DNA of 64,000 bases from Phanerodontia chrysosporium. Its lineage: Eukaryota > Basidiomycota > Agaricomycetes > Polyporales > Phanerochaetaceae. Where the stretch lies: contig MJGA01000017.1 of the NCBI GenBank assembly GCA_001910725.1, positions 496,001 through 560,000 of the forward strand, written 5' to 3'. Under the pieces are notes generated by a model, which was not told where the DNA came from, made no database searches, and saw nothing but the letters and a program-made list of their open reading frames with translations. Each line of letters starts with the position of its first letter. Position 1 is the first letter of the stretch. Shown piece by piece: positions 45,001 to 54,759 of this stretch. The translations under genes and the position numbers were made by a program.

Positions 45001-46226
45001 GCTGCTACACAAGCTTCAGGCAGGACGACTGGGCGTACCTTTTGCCCTCTGCCGAGTTTGCGTACAACAACCAGGCGCATGAAAGCACCAAGAACTCGCC
45101 ATTCTTCGTCGAATATGGCCGTCATCCACGCATGTTCCCAGAGCAGGACCGTGTTACAAGGTTGTCAGAACTGGACGACTGGACGAAGCTTAGACAGGAG
45201 GCCCAAGATCAGGCGAAAGCCGCGCTCGTGCTGGCTGCAGAGCGAATGAAGTGGTACTACGACCAGGGTAAATCAGAACCCTTGTTCAAGGTCGGAGACC
45301 GTGTTTGGCTTGACGCAAAGGATCTGAACCTTCGGGTTCCCTCCAAGAAACTGGCACCAAAGCGAGTAGGCCCTTACGAGATCGTAGAGCAGCTGGGACC
45401 GGTCACCTTCAAGCTGAAGTTACCAGCCCATGTGAAGATTCACCCGGTCTTCCACGCAAGCAAGCTCACGAAGCACGTTGAGGATGAGGTCGCCAATCGC
45501 ACGCGCAAACCCCTACCACCCATTCGTGTGGGTGATGACGAGGAGTACGAGGTCGAGCAGATCGTAGATGCACAGCCAGACTCTAAAGGCCGTGTCATGT
45601 ACCGAGTACGGTGGAGAGGCTACGACGAGCATAGCGACACATGGGAATACTTGCCCAATCTCAAGCACGCTATGGCGAAGGTCAAACAATTCCACAAGAA
45701 ATACCCAGATGCGCCGAAGGCAATTTCCCTTCTGCAACGCCACCACGACGAGGAGGATGAGTTTTTTGTGCGCGAACTCGCGCTACTCCAATCTTGGGGA
45801 GCAGACGACCAGTTCGAGGTCGAGCTCATGAACAAGGACGCAAAACTCCCCTCACGTGGCTCGCCAGAAAGCGCAGGGTTGGATCTCTTCATCACGGAAG
45901 ACCTTACGCTCAAGCCCCATGATCGCAAGCTAGCGCCAACTGGCCTTCGAATGTGTACTCCACCAGGTACCTACGCTCGAGTCGCACCACGGAGTGGCCT
46001 TAGCCTCAGAGGCATCGACATAGGAGCAGGCGTTATTGACCGAGATTATCGAGGAGAGCTCAAAATTCTACTCATCAACAACTCGCCCGACACCTTTACA
46101 TTCCACAAGGGTGATCGTGTCGCTCAACTCGTGCTCGAAAGAATCTCCTACGCCGAACCAACTCCGGTTTCTCGCCTCGACTCAACCATTCGCAGCAGCG
46201 ATGGTTTTGGCTCCACTGGTATTTAG
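42069..46226 (+). CDS. element B pol: protease, RT, RNase H, integrase, chromodomain, dUTPase
   Basis: About 1385 codons, open throughout, without an ATG near its start, so a -1 frameshift from gag is likely. Protease TTALVDSGAYAVFISH; RT with YIRPSKSPLAAPVFFVKKKD, DLRWGYNNVRIKEGDEW and catalytic YLDD in MVYLDDILIF; RNase H with LECDSSDFATGAVLEQ and YEIYDKEMLAI; integrase zinc finger (GHPGRW ... CEVCQSH) and DDE core (ISCDMITDLP, IISDRGTQF, ADGQTERVNQ); GPY motif; chromodomain EEYEVEQIVDAQ ... YRVRWRGYDEHSDTWEYLP. The end is a dUTPase: SAGLDLF, ARVAPRSGLSLRG, GVIDRDYRGE, KGDRVAQLVLE, SDGFGSTG. Compare the internal dUTPase of element A. Confidence 0.95.
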   Translation, partial: GFSAGTDVESATSGPFLDFLYPPDSVECIRSVLESRKVSSLPSKSSFIVPVTLSQGKEIRVQTTALVDSGAYAVFISHRFVKKHKLKTNQLAREIRVYNADGSRNKCGSIEEYAWLDVAVGDHVSRQACLITDLGGKDMFLGFSYLKKHNPEIDWDKGEWKYSRCPDSCRFTSHKAQVAQAELEEPMDEDFEEEEEEPWLQWVDPSTPDGRVLALTCRKIAAMCSIRSLEGIEGWEQLVPAQYQDYGDVFSKRASERLPVRKPYDHAVEFIDGATLPRPARNYSLSPEERNSLDEWIQENLAKGYIRPSKSPLAAPVFFVKKKDGSLRLVQDYRKLNEVVKKDRFPIPKISDLIDRLSKASIYTKIDLRWGYNNVRIKEGDEWKLAFITPFGLYEPTVMFFGLSNAPATFQRMMNHILDDLIREGHVMVYLDDILIFTNDLDHHRRLVREVLQRLRDNDLFAKPEKCFFETDSIEYLGMIISKGSVQMDPSKVDGVLSWPIPKRVKDVQAFLGFANFYRRFIRDFGKIVRPLSELTRKGKEWEWGPEQQDAFDTLKRAFTTAPILKIPDDEHPFRLECDSSDFATGAVLEQLGEDGLWHPVAFYSKALGVHERNYEIYDKEMLAIIRALKEWRHHLEGHPLPFDIWSDHQNLTYFRKAQDLTRRQARWSLFLTRFHFKLEHKPGKTMKRADPMSRRPDHELGVDCDNREKVLLKPEYFAIRAMQPTHSSIVDDSKLLERIRKALLDDEVTKSYKDLMLKGPREFGKDLAEWHLEDGLLLHRGKVYVPKDDEIRADLLKLHHDFPGAGHPGRWKTLELLSRNYWWPGMSVYVKKYVAGCEVCQSHKNVNQKPAGLLQPNEVPSEPWEIISCDMITDLPESDGYNAIFVVVCRLTKRAHFLPITKEFSAKDLGNLLYERVWPLHGLPRQIISDRGTQFAAKLFQEWCRLLGIKSAMTTAFHPQADGQTERVNQSLEQYLRCYTSFRQDDWAYLLPSAEFAYNNQAHESTKNSPFFVEYGRHPRMFPEQDRVTRLSELDDWTKLRQEAQDQAKAALVLAAERMKWYYDQGKSEPLFKVGDRVWLDAKDLNLRVPSKKLAPKRVGPYEIVEQLGPVTFKLKLPAHVKIHPVFHASKLTKHVEDEVANRTRKPLPPIRVGDDEEYEVEQIVDAQPDSKGRVMYRVRWRGYDEHSDTWEYLPNLKHAMAKVKQFHKKYPDAPKAISLLQRHHDEEDEFFVRELALLQSWGADDQFEVELMNKDAKLPSRGSPESAGLDLFITEDLTLKPHDRKLAPTGLRMCTPPGTYARVAPRSGLSLRGIDIGAGVIDRDYRGELKILLINNSPDTFTFHKGDRVAQLVLERISYAEPTPVSRLDSTIRSSDGFGSTGI

Positions 46227-46261
46227 GCTTCACCAGGAGGTTCAGCTAGAATTGGGGGTAA

Positions 46262-46861
46262 TGTCACAGTTTTTCGTCTCAACCCTTAGGGTTAGGGGCA
46301 GCAGGTGACAAAAGCGATTACTCCGAACTGTGACATGCAGAAGCGCTGGAGTGACAGCCCTAGGCTCGGGGCTGGTCACGTGATACGGCGGTCACGTGAT
46401 GCGCACACGTGCGGTATCCCAGGGTCACATGGTCGAAGGTCTAGAAGCAGGCAAGGGTCTGGAAGCGCCGAGACACTCCGGAATGGACTAGAAAGCCCTG
46501 GAGGTCTCTGGACAGGTCCGGACAGTGCTGGAACGTTCTGGAGGTTTCTGGGACATCGTAGGAACATTTAGGAACGTGTAGGAGAATGTAGGAATGCCTG
46601 TAGGGCACTAGCCAATAGCGTAGTAGGTATTAGATAGCTAGGACCCTGAACACCGGTCCCTGGGGACCTGGTGCACATGTATATAAACCCTGAGGGCTGG
46701 GGGTGCCTCCCCAGCTTCAATCTCATCGCATCTCACCTCTCTAGGCTCTATACCTCGTCTTCGAGCTTGGCTACACCCTTTGTAGTCCAAGTAAACCTTT
46801 GCCAGTGAGTATTGCTGGTTGGTTTGGTGTATAGGCGCTAGGGCAGCGCATTTTTGTGATA
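46262..46861 (+). repeat. element B 3' LTR
   Basis: Identical by eye to the 5' LTR at an offset of exactly 7500. The right TSD copy gaacg follows at 46862-46866. Confidence 0.95.
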
Positions 46862-46866
46862 GAACG

Positions 46867-49800
46867 TATACCCGCTACCACTCATCTCCGAACTCCTCGA
46901 CAAGATCAAAGGGTTCAGACGGTTTACAAAGATGGACCTACGATCAGGCTACAACAATGTCAGGATTAAAGATGGAGACCAGTGGAAGGCAGCCTTCAAG
47001 ACAAGTAGAGGGCTGTTTGAACCCACGGTTATGTTCTTCGGGCTGTGCAACTCACCGGCTACATTCCAGGCAATGATGAACGACATCTTCAAAGACATGC
47101 TAGGCGAAGGATGGTTACAAATCTACATGGACGACATTCTAATCTGCGGACACGACAGTCAAGACATCCAGGAAAAGACAATTCGCGTCATAAGAAGACT
47201 CCGGGAAAATGACCTCTTCGTCAAACCTGAAAAATGTGCCTTCGACGTCGAATCGGTCGAATTTTTGGGAATGATTGTATCATTCAATAATGTTTCAATG
47301 GACCCCGTCAAAGTCAAGGGGGTCCTAGAATGGCCAGTTCCCACTACCGTAAAGCAAGTACGAGGATTCCTGGGCTTCGGAAATTTCTACCGAAGATTCA
47401 TAGACCATTACTCTGATATTGCACGCCCACTCGTGGACCTCACAAAGAAGGACGCACCGTTCAACTGGACTACGGAATGCCAACAAGCCTTCGATGAATT
47501 GAAAAGACGGTTTACCACGGCACCCGTCCTCCTCACTCCGGACACCACTAAACCCTTCGTCATCGAATGCGACGCTTCCCTTGTGGCGACCGCAGCGGTA
47601 CTACGTCAGCAAGATGAAAATGGAGAATGGCACCCCGTCGCATACCTTTCCCAATCCCTATTACCAGCGGAACGGAACTACGAAATCTACGACAGAGAAC
47701 TCTTGGCAATTATCCGCGCCCTAGAGGCATGGCGCCATTATCTACATGGAGCATACCACCCAATTCGCATCCTAACTGATCACAAGAATCTAACTTATTT
47801 CCGTTCGCCACGACGACTTAACCGACGGCAAGCACGATGGCATTTATTCCTTTCGCAATTCAATTACACACTTCATCATTGCCCCGGGTCTCAACTAGTT
47901 CAAGCAGACGCCATGACCCGCAATCGTTTCCCTACTCACACCGCGGACGACAACATCGATATTATTCTTCTCCCCGACTCAGTATTTCAAACCACTCGCA
48001 TTCGATCTTTGCACATGGCAACTGACCTCCTCACAAGCACTGACCATTCAATCTCTCCTATGCACCACCCATTTGATGACAACCTCCGAAGGGATATTCG
48101 ACGTCTCACAGAAGACGACCCTTTTGCCAACACAGTCATTGCAGCACTAAACAGCACTCACCTCCCTTTCCCTGGGCGAACTACACGAGATGACTGGTCA
48201 TTTGAAGATGGCCTCATCTTTTACCGCGATAAATGTTATGTTCCATCCGACCTTCAACTCCGACACCAAGTAACACACCTCTACCATGATTCCCCCATAA
48301 CTGGCCATCCGGGAAGATATAAAACAGCTGAACTCATCGATCGGGACTTTTACTGGCCAGGAATGCGCTCCTTCGTCGCTGCGTACGTGCAAGGTTGCGC
48401 TACCTGCCAACAAATGAAAGTCAACACGCATCCCACGAAACCGCCGCTGCAACCGATCAAGGCCACGCACCGATCTCGCCCTTTTGCTTTTGTCACCTGT
48501 GACTTCATCACTCACCTCCCTGTATCCCGCGGCTATTCAGCTCTGATGGTCGTGGTCGACCACGATTCTACGAAGGGGGTAATCCTTATCCCTTGCACCG
48601 AAAAAATCGATGCAATAACGACCGCCACAAACTACCATAATCAAGTTTTTCGTCGCTTCGGGATGCCAAGTGTATTTCTATCGGATAGGGGACCACAGTT
48701 TGACTCGCAAGTCATGCGGGAATTATGGAGACTCACGGGAACAGAGCAACGCCTGAGTACACCATATCACCCTCAAACCGATGGTGAAACAGAACGTGTC
48801 AACCGCGAAATCGAATCCTACCTGCGGATCTTCTGCTCCAACCACCCGCATGATTGGGCAGACTTCGTAACGAATATGGAGTTTGCCTTCAACAATCGGG
48901 AACACTCGGCGACCCACCATTCTCCCTTCTTCCTTATGTACGGCTCTCACCCAATGGCGCTACCCACACAATTCGCCAAGTCCAAAGTCCCTTCTATTCA
49001 AGAATGGTTCAGAAGGCGACAAAGGGCACAAGAAGAAGCAGGAGCCGCGTTAGATTATGCCACGGCGCAAATGGCTACCCGGGTCTGCCGGCATTTCCAA
49101 CCTTTCAAAGAAGGTCAGAAGGTCTGGTTGGAAATGACTCATCACGACGACGGTTACCCCTTCAAGAAGTTGGCTCCCAAGAGGCACGGACCCTTCAAGA
49201 TAGCCAAGGTCTTATCGCGCCTCGTGTACAAGTTGGCGCTTCCCAAGACCATGAAGATTCACCCCGTGGTACATGCTTCGCTTCTATCTCCGTATCATGA
49301 AACACCGCAGCATGGGAAAAACTTCCTGAACCCCCCTCCTGACCTTATCGATGGTCACGAGGAGTACGAAGTTGAAGCCATTTTGGCGGATCGTCCCTGG
49401 GGCAACAGAAGACGTTACCTCATCAGGTGGAAAGACCAACCAACGGCGGAAAACTCATGGGAACCGGAGTCTCATCTCGAGAACGCCAAGGAGCTACTCG
49501 AAGAATATAAAAGCAGACACCCCAGGCTTCATGGTCAGCAGCGACCTCGCTCTACAACCTCAACTACAAGTACAACCGCCTCTACAAACCCCTCACAATG
49601 TCGACCAACTTCTCTTCCACCTACCAGCGCATCCAGGCCCTCGCTACCCTCATGGGCAGCGACACCATCCCCATCACCAACGACGACCGACTCCTCGCCC
49701 TCAGCCAACTCCTCCCAGACGACTTCACTGACCACGTTTACACCCGCAACATCGACATCACCATCAACGACTGGCTCAACAATAACCCCACTCCTAACGA

Positions 49801-50570
49801 GCGAAATGATCTCTGGAAGATCATCCTCGAATGGTGCACCAAATCCCAGCTCGCCTTCGACGACGAGATCGAACGACGGATCATCGCGTGGGAGGCCCAA
49901 GAACGCATCCGAGAACTCATCGGATCGTCCCTTCCTGAGGTCCTCCGCCTGGCCGAAGAAGACAGAAGGGGAGACGTTGACGAGGAACCCATCCGAGAAG
50001 AACCACCCTCCGAGCCAAATACCCAAGACCCTGACGTCCAGGAGCTCCCAGGCGAAAGCCAAGAGCCCGCAACCTCTAACTCCGACACCCTCGTCGAAGA
50101 CAGACCCTGGTACGTCGAAGGAGACTGGCACGAAAGGGTCACAGGACAACATGGAGAAAGGACCTGGAATGGCGTTACCGTCAGGCACTTCGCCAATCAT
50201 GCCTACGAAGAACAGCTCGCCGCAGAACGAGACTGGCCCCAGTTTCGAGAACGCCTCAACAACATCCAGTACCACCCTGTCACCCGAGACGCACTCCGCT
50301 CCACGGCGTTCCAAGAGGGAGCGACGACTACCTGCGCGGTATTTGCAAACTACGCTCTTGCCACCATCCACGTCCAACGCATCACCGACAACACCCGAGA
50401 TGCTGTCGGTGACCTTATCCAACAGCTCCAATCCACAGCCGCCCCACGCCTCGTCCGAATGGCCCGACGAATCCGCGATCAGCTCAACCACCTCTACGAT
50501 GCTCAACGAGAGCAAGAACTTCTCGTCGCCACTCTTGCAGAACAAGATGACCACATCGTGGAAATGGTAG
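46867..50570 (+). CDS. element A pol, second part: RT palm, RNase H, integrase, chromodomain
   Basis: Continues the frame of 37207-38761 after element B: YPLPLISELL, MDLRSGYNNVRIKDGDQWKA, catalytic YMDD in IYMDDILICG, RNase H IECDASLVATAAV and YEIYDRELLAII, integrase GHPGRYKTAELIDRDFYWPG and CATCQQ, DDE core VTCDFITHLP, LSDRGPQFDS, TDGETERVNRE, and a chromodomain EEYEVEAILADRPWG ... YLIRWKDQPTAENSWEPE. After about 49535 the frame stays open for some 340 more codons but turns into Ser/Thr/Pro low complexity; that tail overlaps the extra ORF at 49598-50956 in another frame and may not be functional protein. Confidence 0.9.
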
Positions 50571-50956
50571 ACGGAGTCTGGAACACGTACTTCGATCCTA
50601 ACATCGGACACGTGCAATATGGCGAACGACTCCATTTTCGCTCCCAGACAGCTCATCGCACCGAACCCCTTCCTCGCCGCCCTCAGTACAACCAGAGGGT
50701 CTGGGCTCCTCTCTATCGGAAGACTCGCCCCACTCGGGGATGGTCGTTCAATGAGGTATCACCCAACAGCAACACAAATACCCCATCTCGTCGTCAACGT
50801 CGTCGCGACCGTCGTGCTCATATCGCCAACGACGAACCCACCATCATTCCACCTCCGTATACACCTCGAGATACGACTCCTCATAACGCGGATGCCCCCG
50901 GCAACGGCTCCACTTCGACAGACTCCGATCTGCCTCCGGAGTGTATCACGCAGTAA
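49598..50956 (+). CDS. element A extra ORF after pol (452 residues, no known domain)
   Basis: Starts at an ATG inside the pol tail in a different frame and ends 40 bases before the 3' LTR. The composition is that of a soluble, mostly helical protein with even use of amino acids, including nine or more Trp: RIQALATLMGSDTIPITNDD, NDLWKIILEWCTKSQLAFDD, AWEAQERIRELIGSSLPEVL, acidic-Pro linker, RPWYVEGDWHERVTGQHGER, a basic C-terminus (RRQRRRDRR). No signal peptide or membrane span, so it is not env-like. The place corresponds to env in gypsy retroviruses or to accessory ORFs in some chromoviruses. Function unknown. Confidence 0.7.
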   Translation: MSTNFSSTYQRIQALATLMGSDTIPITNDDRLLALSQLLPDDFTDHVYTRNIDITINDWLNNNPTPNERNDLWKIILEWCTKSQLAFDDEIERRIIAWEAQERIRELIGSSLPEVLRLAEEDRRGDVDEEPIREEPPSEPNTQDPDVQELPGESQEPATSNSDTLVEDRPWYVEGDWHERVTGQHGERTWNGVTVRHFANHAYEEQLAAERDWPQFRERLNNIQYHPVTRDALRSTAFQEGATTTCAVFANYALATIHVQRITDNTRDAVGDLIQQLQSTAAPRLVRMARRIRDQLNHLYDAQREQELLVATLAEQDDHIVEMVDGVWNTYFDPNIGHVQYGERLHFRSQTAHRTEPLPRRPQYNQRVWAPLYRKTRPTRGWSFNEVSPNSNTNTPSRRQRRRDRRAHIANDEPTIIPPPYTPRDTTPHNADAPGNGSTSTDSDLPPECITQ

Positions 50957-50995
50957 GTCGGTCTCGACAGAGCTCGACCGTGGACGGGGACGTAA

Positions 50996-51332
50996 TGTTA
51001 CAGTCGGGATATGGCTGTGCAAGGCTATGCTGATTTATTTGATCCTCTCGTTTCTCTTACATGTTTCACCTTCTCTTTCATCACGTTTCATCCCTTGATT
51101 CATTATGACTCACACTGACTGGTAGCCTATGCCTCGTTGTTCCCTCCTGGTAGCAGGCCTGGGTTAGAGTATATAAGGACTACCTTTCTGTACTCTTTTC
51201 TTCAGCTTCTCCTCTTGTACTCCCGTCTAGTTATCTATTGCTACACTTGGAGCCTGAGTCCAAGTCTTCTGTATTCGCGCTACGCTTGAGGCCTGAGCTC
51301 AAGTCTTCAATATACGTATTCAGACTCTTACA
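50996..51332 (+). repeat. element A 3' LTR
   Basis: 337 bases, identical by eye to 30426-30762; followed by TSD acata at 51333-51337. Confidence 0.95.
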
Positions 51333-51338
51333 ACATAC

Positions 51339-52140
51339 CGAAAAGCCATGTGAGATTGAGCACCAGGCTACAGGGGTTACGCGCAATCAAGGCCACAAAG
51401 TCCTGTATCGCGCTGGCCCCGTAACCCATGGGAATGAGGTACATCTGACGTAGGGTGTTCGGCGTCGATGTCTTCGACAGCCAGCGGCCCAAGGGTCGCG
51501 TATGTTCGTCCGTATACCCATCTGCAAAGTCCAACGTCGTGACGCCAATTCTTCGTAGCTCTGCGTCGGAATGACACTTCGCAAGATCGGCATCTACGAC
51601 ACTGACATTGTGGAGGGCGAGGTTCTCGAGGAGAGGCAGCGCGAGAAGTATGTTGCCCAACTGGATGAAGTCATCAAACTGGCAGTGATACAAGCGCAGA
51701 GACGTTACTGTGTGAGCGACCAACGGCAACGAGGAGTACAAATATGGGTGGTACGATACAAAACCGCAGATAGAGATTGCTTGCAAGCAGGGAAGATGGG
51801 GGAAAAGGTGTTTAACGACGGGACCGGTGGGGGTTGTAGCTGAGGGATAGTCGAGAAGAAGTTCTCTGATGAGATGACGGCAGGCCGGGTCTTTCTGTAC
51901 AGCGCGAACCAGCAGTTTAGCATTGTGGAAATTCTTCACGTAGGGACGCTTGTATAGATGGAAGCGAGAGTGCGAGAGGAACGTCTTGCAAGTCAAAGCG
52001 CACGCTTTCAGAGTGATGAAGTCATCTACAAGGTCAATGACACGATTCCAAATTTCGGTTGGAAGTTCTATGCGTCTGCGGGCCATCTCAGCAGTGGTCA
52101 CGTTCTGAACCACAACAGTCAGCCCTGACAGTGAGGCCAT
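51339..52140 (-). CDS. F-box protein, exon 1 (gene split by element A)
   Basis: 267 codons plus one base, starting MASLSGLTVVVQNVTTAEMA; the ATG at 52138-52140 was taken as first in frame, and a second Met follows 18 codons later. F-box-like start IELPTEIWNRVIDLVDDFITLKACALTCKTFLSHSR, which in general recruits an SCF ubiquitin ligase core through Skp1; then leucine-rich-like segments (HTVTSLRLYHCQFDDFIQLG). It ends ..WLF plus G of the next codon, right at the donor GTATGT (51338 down to 51333). It joins exon 2 at 29906-30369. The paralogue at 54760 has the matching intron at the same place and phase. Confidence 0.85.
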
Positions 52141-52732
52141 TTACTTGCCATTCACTGATGAAAACTCACTATCAGTCCTCGCGGCGAGGGGAGAGGCCTG
52201 CTCATTAATGGCGCCCGGGGACTTACTCGTGAGAGGCGTCAATTTGCAACGGTAAGCAAGTATGCTCCCACGGTCAGTAACTACTGTATTCCCCGTCTCG
52301 CTCTGTTCCGCTGACCAGTCCTCCGCATCTGACACTTCCAGCTTCACACTTCGCGTCTCTATCGACAAAACCTGCACCTGACGCATCACGACAAGCGTTG
52401 GAGATCCTTGTACATGGACAGCCCTGGCGCGACGAAGGTGTCTAGGTTCTGATCATCACGAGGCTGTATGTGGCTGTGATCTGAGTACATCACTTAGTAG
52501 TCAATTGCGGATGGAGTGCGACCCTGACCTCGACTCTTTGCCCTCTTGACTTCTATCCTGTCCACGTCGTGGCGAGTGTAGCCTGTAGGGGCTAGCGCAG
52601 AGTCGACATGGTCTCCCCCAACGAGTACGTCTCCTTGTCACGAGGTCACGGTAGTTTACTGACGTTCAGTTCGAAGACCATGGTATCTCACCGGTATGCT
52701 CATCTTCTCCGCGGACTCAGCTACATTCGATA
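52141..52732. other. intergenic region, 592 bases
   Basis: Divergent promoter space between the split F-box gene and the C2 gene. An 82-codon minus ORF (52141-52389) abuts the F-box start and shows no recognisable feature; I do not call it. Confidence 0.5.
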
Positions 52733-54540
52733 ATGATCAATGCTTCAGTCGTCCGGACGGAGGGTGTGTTGTTCGCCCGCTCGGACAGGTCATGGCGCCC
52801 CCGTGTCGCGGTCTCGATAGTCGGTACGGCCCATTGCTACAGTACAGATCTCGGCTGCGACGGTCAAAACCCAAATATGAAGCTTCCACTTGTTCTGTGC
52901 GTTCCTCCGCTCCACCATAGACCCAGTCGTACGCTTCTGACACGCGCTGTAGACACGATGTGGATCACAGTTCCAAGCTGGATATCAAGGTCTGGCATCA
53001 TGCGCGCACCAAGAAGAAAGGACGGAAACCACATCTTATTGGGTCCGCGTATGTAACGCTTGGGGAGTTACTACGTAGGCAGGATATCCCTGGCAATGGT
53101 GAGTCAGTTCTCGCCAAGTCTTTCGGCCTCTTCCAATGACAGATTGCAGACGTGGTTGTCACTCTTAAATGTCCCCCACCACAAAAGCGAAGTCCATCTG
53201 TTGGGATACGTCAAACAAATTACGCGTCATTGACGATCCGAGTTCGTTCGCCGTCGTTGTCCTCAGCCTTTTCGTCGGAAAGCACGCTTGTTGGATCTGA
53301 AGACGATATCTTGCGTGGTGAAACCGAGCTGAGCCAGACAGTGGTTTCGGACGGAAGCGAGTGCAGTGAGTCTTGCGTCGTATCATTCCCCTCGAGATAC
53401 TCATGTAGATCTTACGAAGTCGCGCCAGGTTCTGACGCTTACGACTCTCCAGATGATATACCAGACATCATCCCGGACGTTGCCGCACCAGGCTTGAAGA
53501 GACGGACGAAAAGAGCGAAATTGAAACCCTACTCGCTTGATACGGACGACGAAGCCATTCCATCGTCAAGCACAGAGTCTTCAAGGCCGCAAACACCATC
53601 TTTCCAGGAAGGATACGACTCGTACTACCGCGAAGTCGATGCCGACGGCGGCGTCGATGTGCGACTGCGTCGCGACTCACGCTTTGACGATGATCTGGAT
53701 AGCTGCTGTCCTGCGGTTCTGCCGCAGTACTCAGCCGAAACGCTGGAGGAATACCGGCCGCTGTCAATCGTGGAGTGGATGCTGGACAGCTTTGCGCCGT
53801 ACAGCGAGATGTCGGACCCCTCGTGCGACTTCGCTAGAGTCTTGGGCCGATTGACAACTGAGTGGTATGCCGTCGGAGGTTGCCTTCTGGCGACGGCTGC
53901 GTACGTTTCCACATTGTGTCTACCGCGTATATGCTCAAACTCTGTTGTCTACAGGCTGAATGCTGCTGTCTTTGGTTATTCCGCGCCAACACTCGTGGAC
54001 ATTGACAGCGTCGCTATGAAGGCGGTAACAGTTGGCGGCATCGCCTCTGGTATCGGCCTCGTAGCAGATGTTTGGTTCCTGGTGGTTTACAATGGCTCTG
54101 ACGCCTCCAAGTTTCAGGTCAGTCTCGATGTGTGCTGCAATTGTCTCGAGAAGGAGCTGACAGTATCCTTCATCCAGCGCATGGCACAAGATGTATATGG
54201 CACATACTTCTTCTTCTGTCTGACCTGTCGCCTACCGACACTGTCCCTCTTCGGTGCCGTCTGCGCGCTGCTTGTTTTCCTGCTCGCGGTCGCATGGGGT
54301 GCATGGAGTGTCGCGGTTCTTGTCATGTGCTGTGTAGCGGGTGTGCTCCTTACGCTCCAGTATCTCATCTACGGCGCACATCGCACCGTGAACTTCGCCC
54401 TCTGGCTCGTCTGGCGTGCCGGAAGAGCCTGCGGCGCGCTCTTTCGTCGTGCCACGCCCCCGTCAGCATCGAACCAGGCGCTGCCGGGACAGACGATGAC
54501 ACAGGCGATCCCGCCTGGTGTCACTATGAACACTTCATGA
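52733..54540 (+). CDS. C2-domain protein with C-terminal membrane spans
   Basis: Three exons (52733-52896, 52953-53098, 53150-54540) sum to 1701 bases, 566 residues, in phase. The N-terminal ~135 residues read like a C2 fold: SVVRTEGVLFARSDRSWRPR, VAVSIVGTAH, NPNMKLPLVL, KLDIKVWHHARTKKKGRKPH, LIGSAYVTLGELL, DVVVTLKC. C2 domains bind phospholipid, often with Ca2+; Ca2+-ligand aspartates are not obvious here. A 200-residue Ser/Asp-rich disordered linker follows, then hydrophobic segments (AVGGCLLATAAYVSTLCL, GIASGIGLVADVWFLVV, and a double span around FGAVCALLVFLLAVAWGAWS and VLLTLQYLI). The role is unknown; a membrane tether is a reasonable guess. Confidence 0.72.
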
Positions 54541-54759
54541 TAGATCGGACAGTTACAAAATTACCATACCACTCAGAGTTTGTTACTACTATACCCTAGC
54601 AGGATCTTGTACATGAATATGTCCTCCGTCGCATGTTGGTACCTAAATGTTTACTGCTTCACCACCCGCCACGTGGAATCCTAAGACCAAGCCTGGCGTT
54701 GCTACCCACAGAGCGCCATAATCTGTCCTCAACCGCGAAGTAAGTGAGCATGCAGGAGT

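Larger units (their letters stand above)
38762..46861 (+). mobile_element. element B: Ty3/gypsy LTR retrotransposon inside the RT of element A
   Basis: 8,100 bases with 600-base LTRs (38762-39361, 46262-46861; TGTCACAG...TTGTGATA) that are identical by eye, flanked by gaacg at 38757-38761 and 46862-46866. Contents: ATG-free leader with a 272-codon open frame, gag, pol with protease, RT, RNase H, integrase, chromodomain and a C-terminal dUTPase. A purine tract (attgggggtaa) precedes the 3' LTR. All frames are open, so the element may be active. It lies in the same orientation as A. Confidence 0.96.
30426..51332 (+). mobile_element. element A: Ty3/gypsy LTR retrotransposon, interrupted by elements C and B
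   Basis: Flanked by 337-base LTRs (30426-30762, 50996-51332; both TGTTACAG...CTCTTACA) and by the 5-base duplication acata. Without its two guests it is about 8.1 kb. Order: 5' LTR,.. ATG-free leader ORF (hit by C), gag with CCHC knuckle, pol with protease, dUTPase, reverse transcriptase (hit by B), RNase H, integrase, chromodomain, then an extra ORF, then 3' LTR. Integrase downstream of RT and the chromodomain place it in Ty3/gypsy chromoviruses. It cannot make its own RT now, and gag has an in-frame stop at 36233. The LTRs show no difference by eye. Confidence 0.95.

Noticed and set aside
49535..50656. 373-codon open frame on the minus strand opposite the extra ORF of element A
   Set aside because: Low-complexity Asp/Val/Gly composition that mirrors the Ser/Thr/Pro frame on the other strand; a by-product of the codon pattern.
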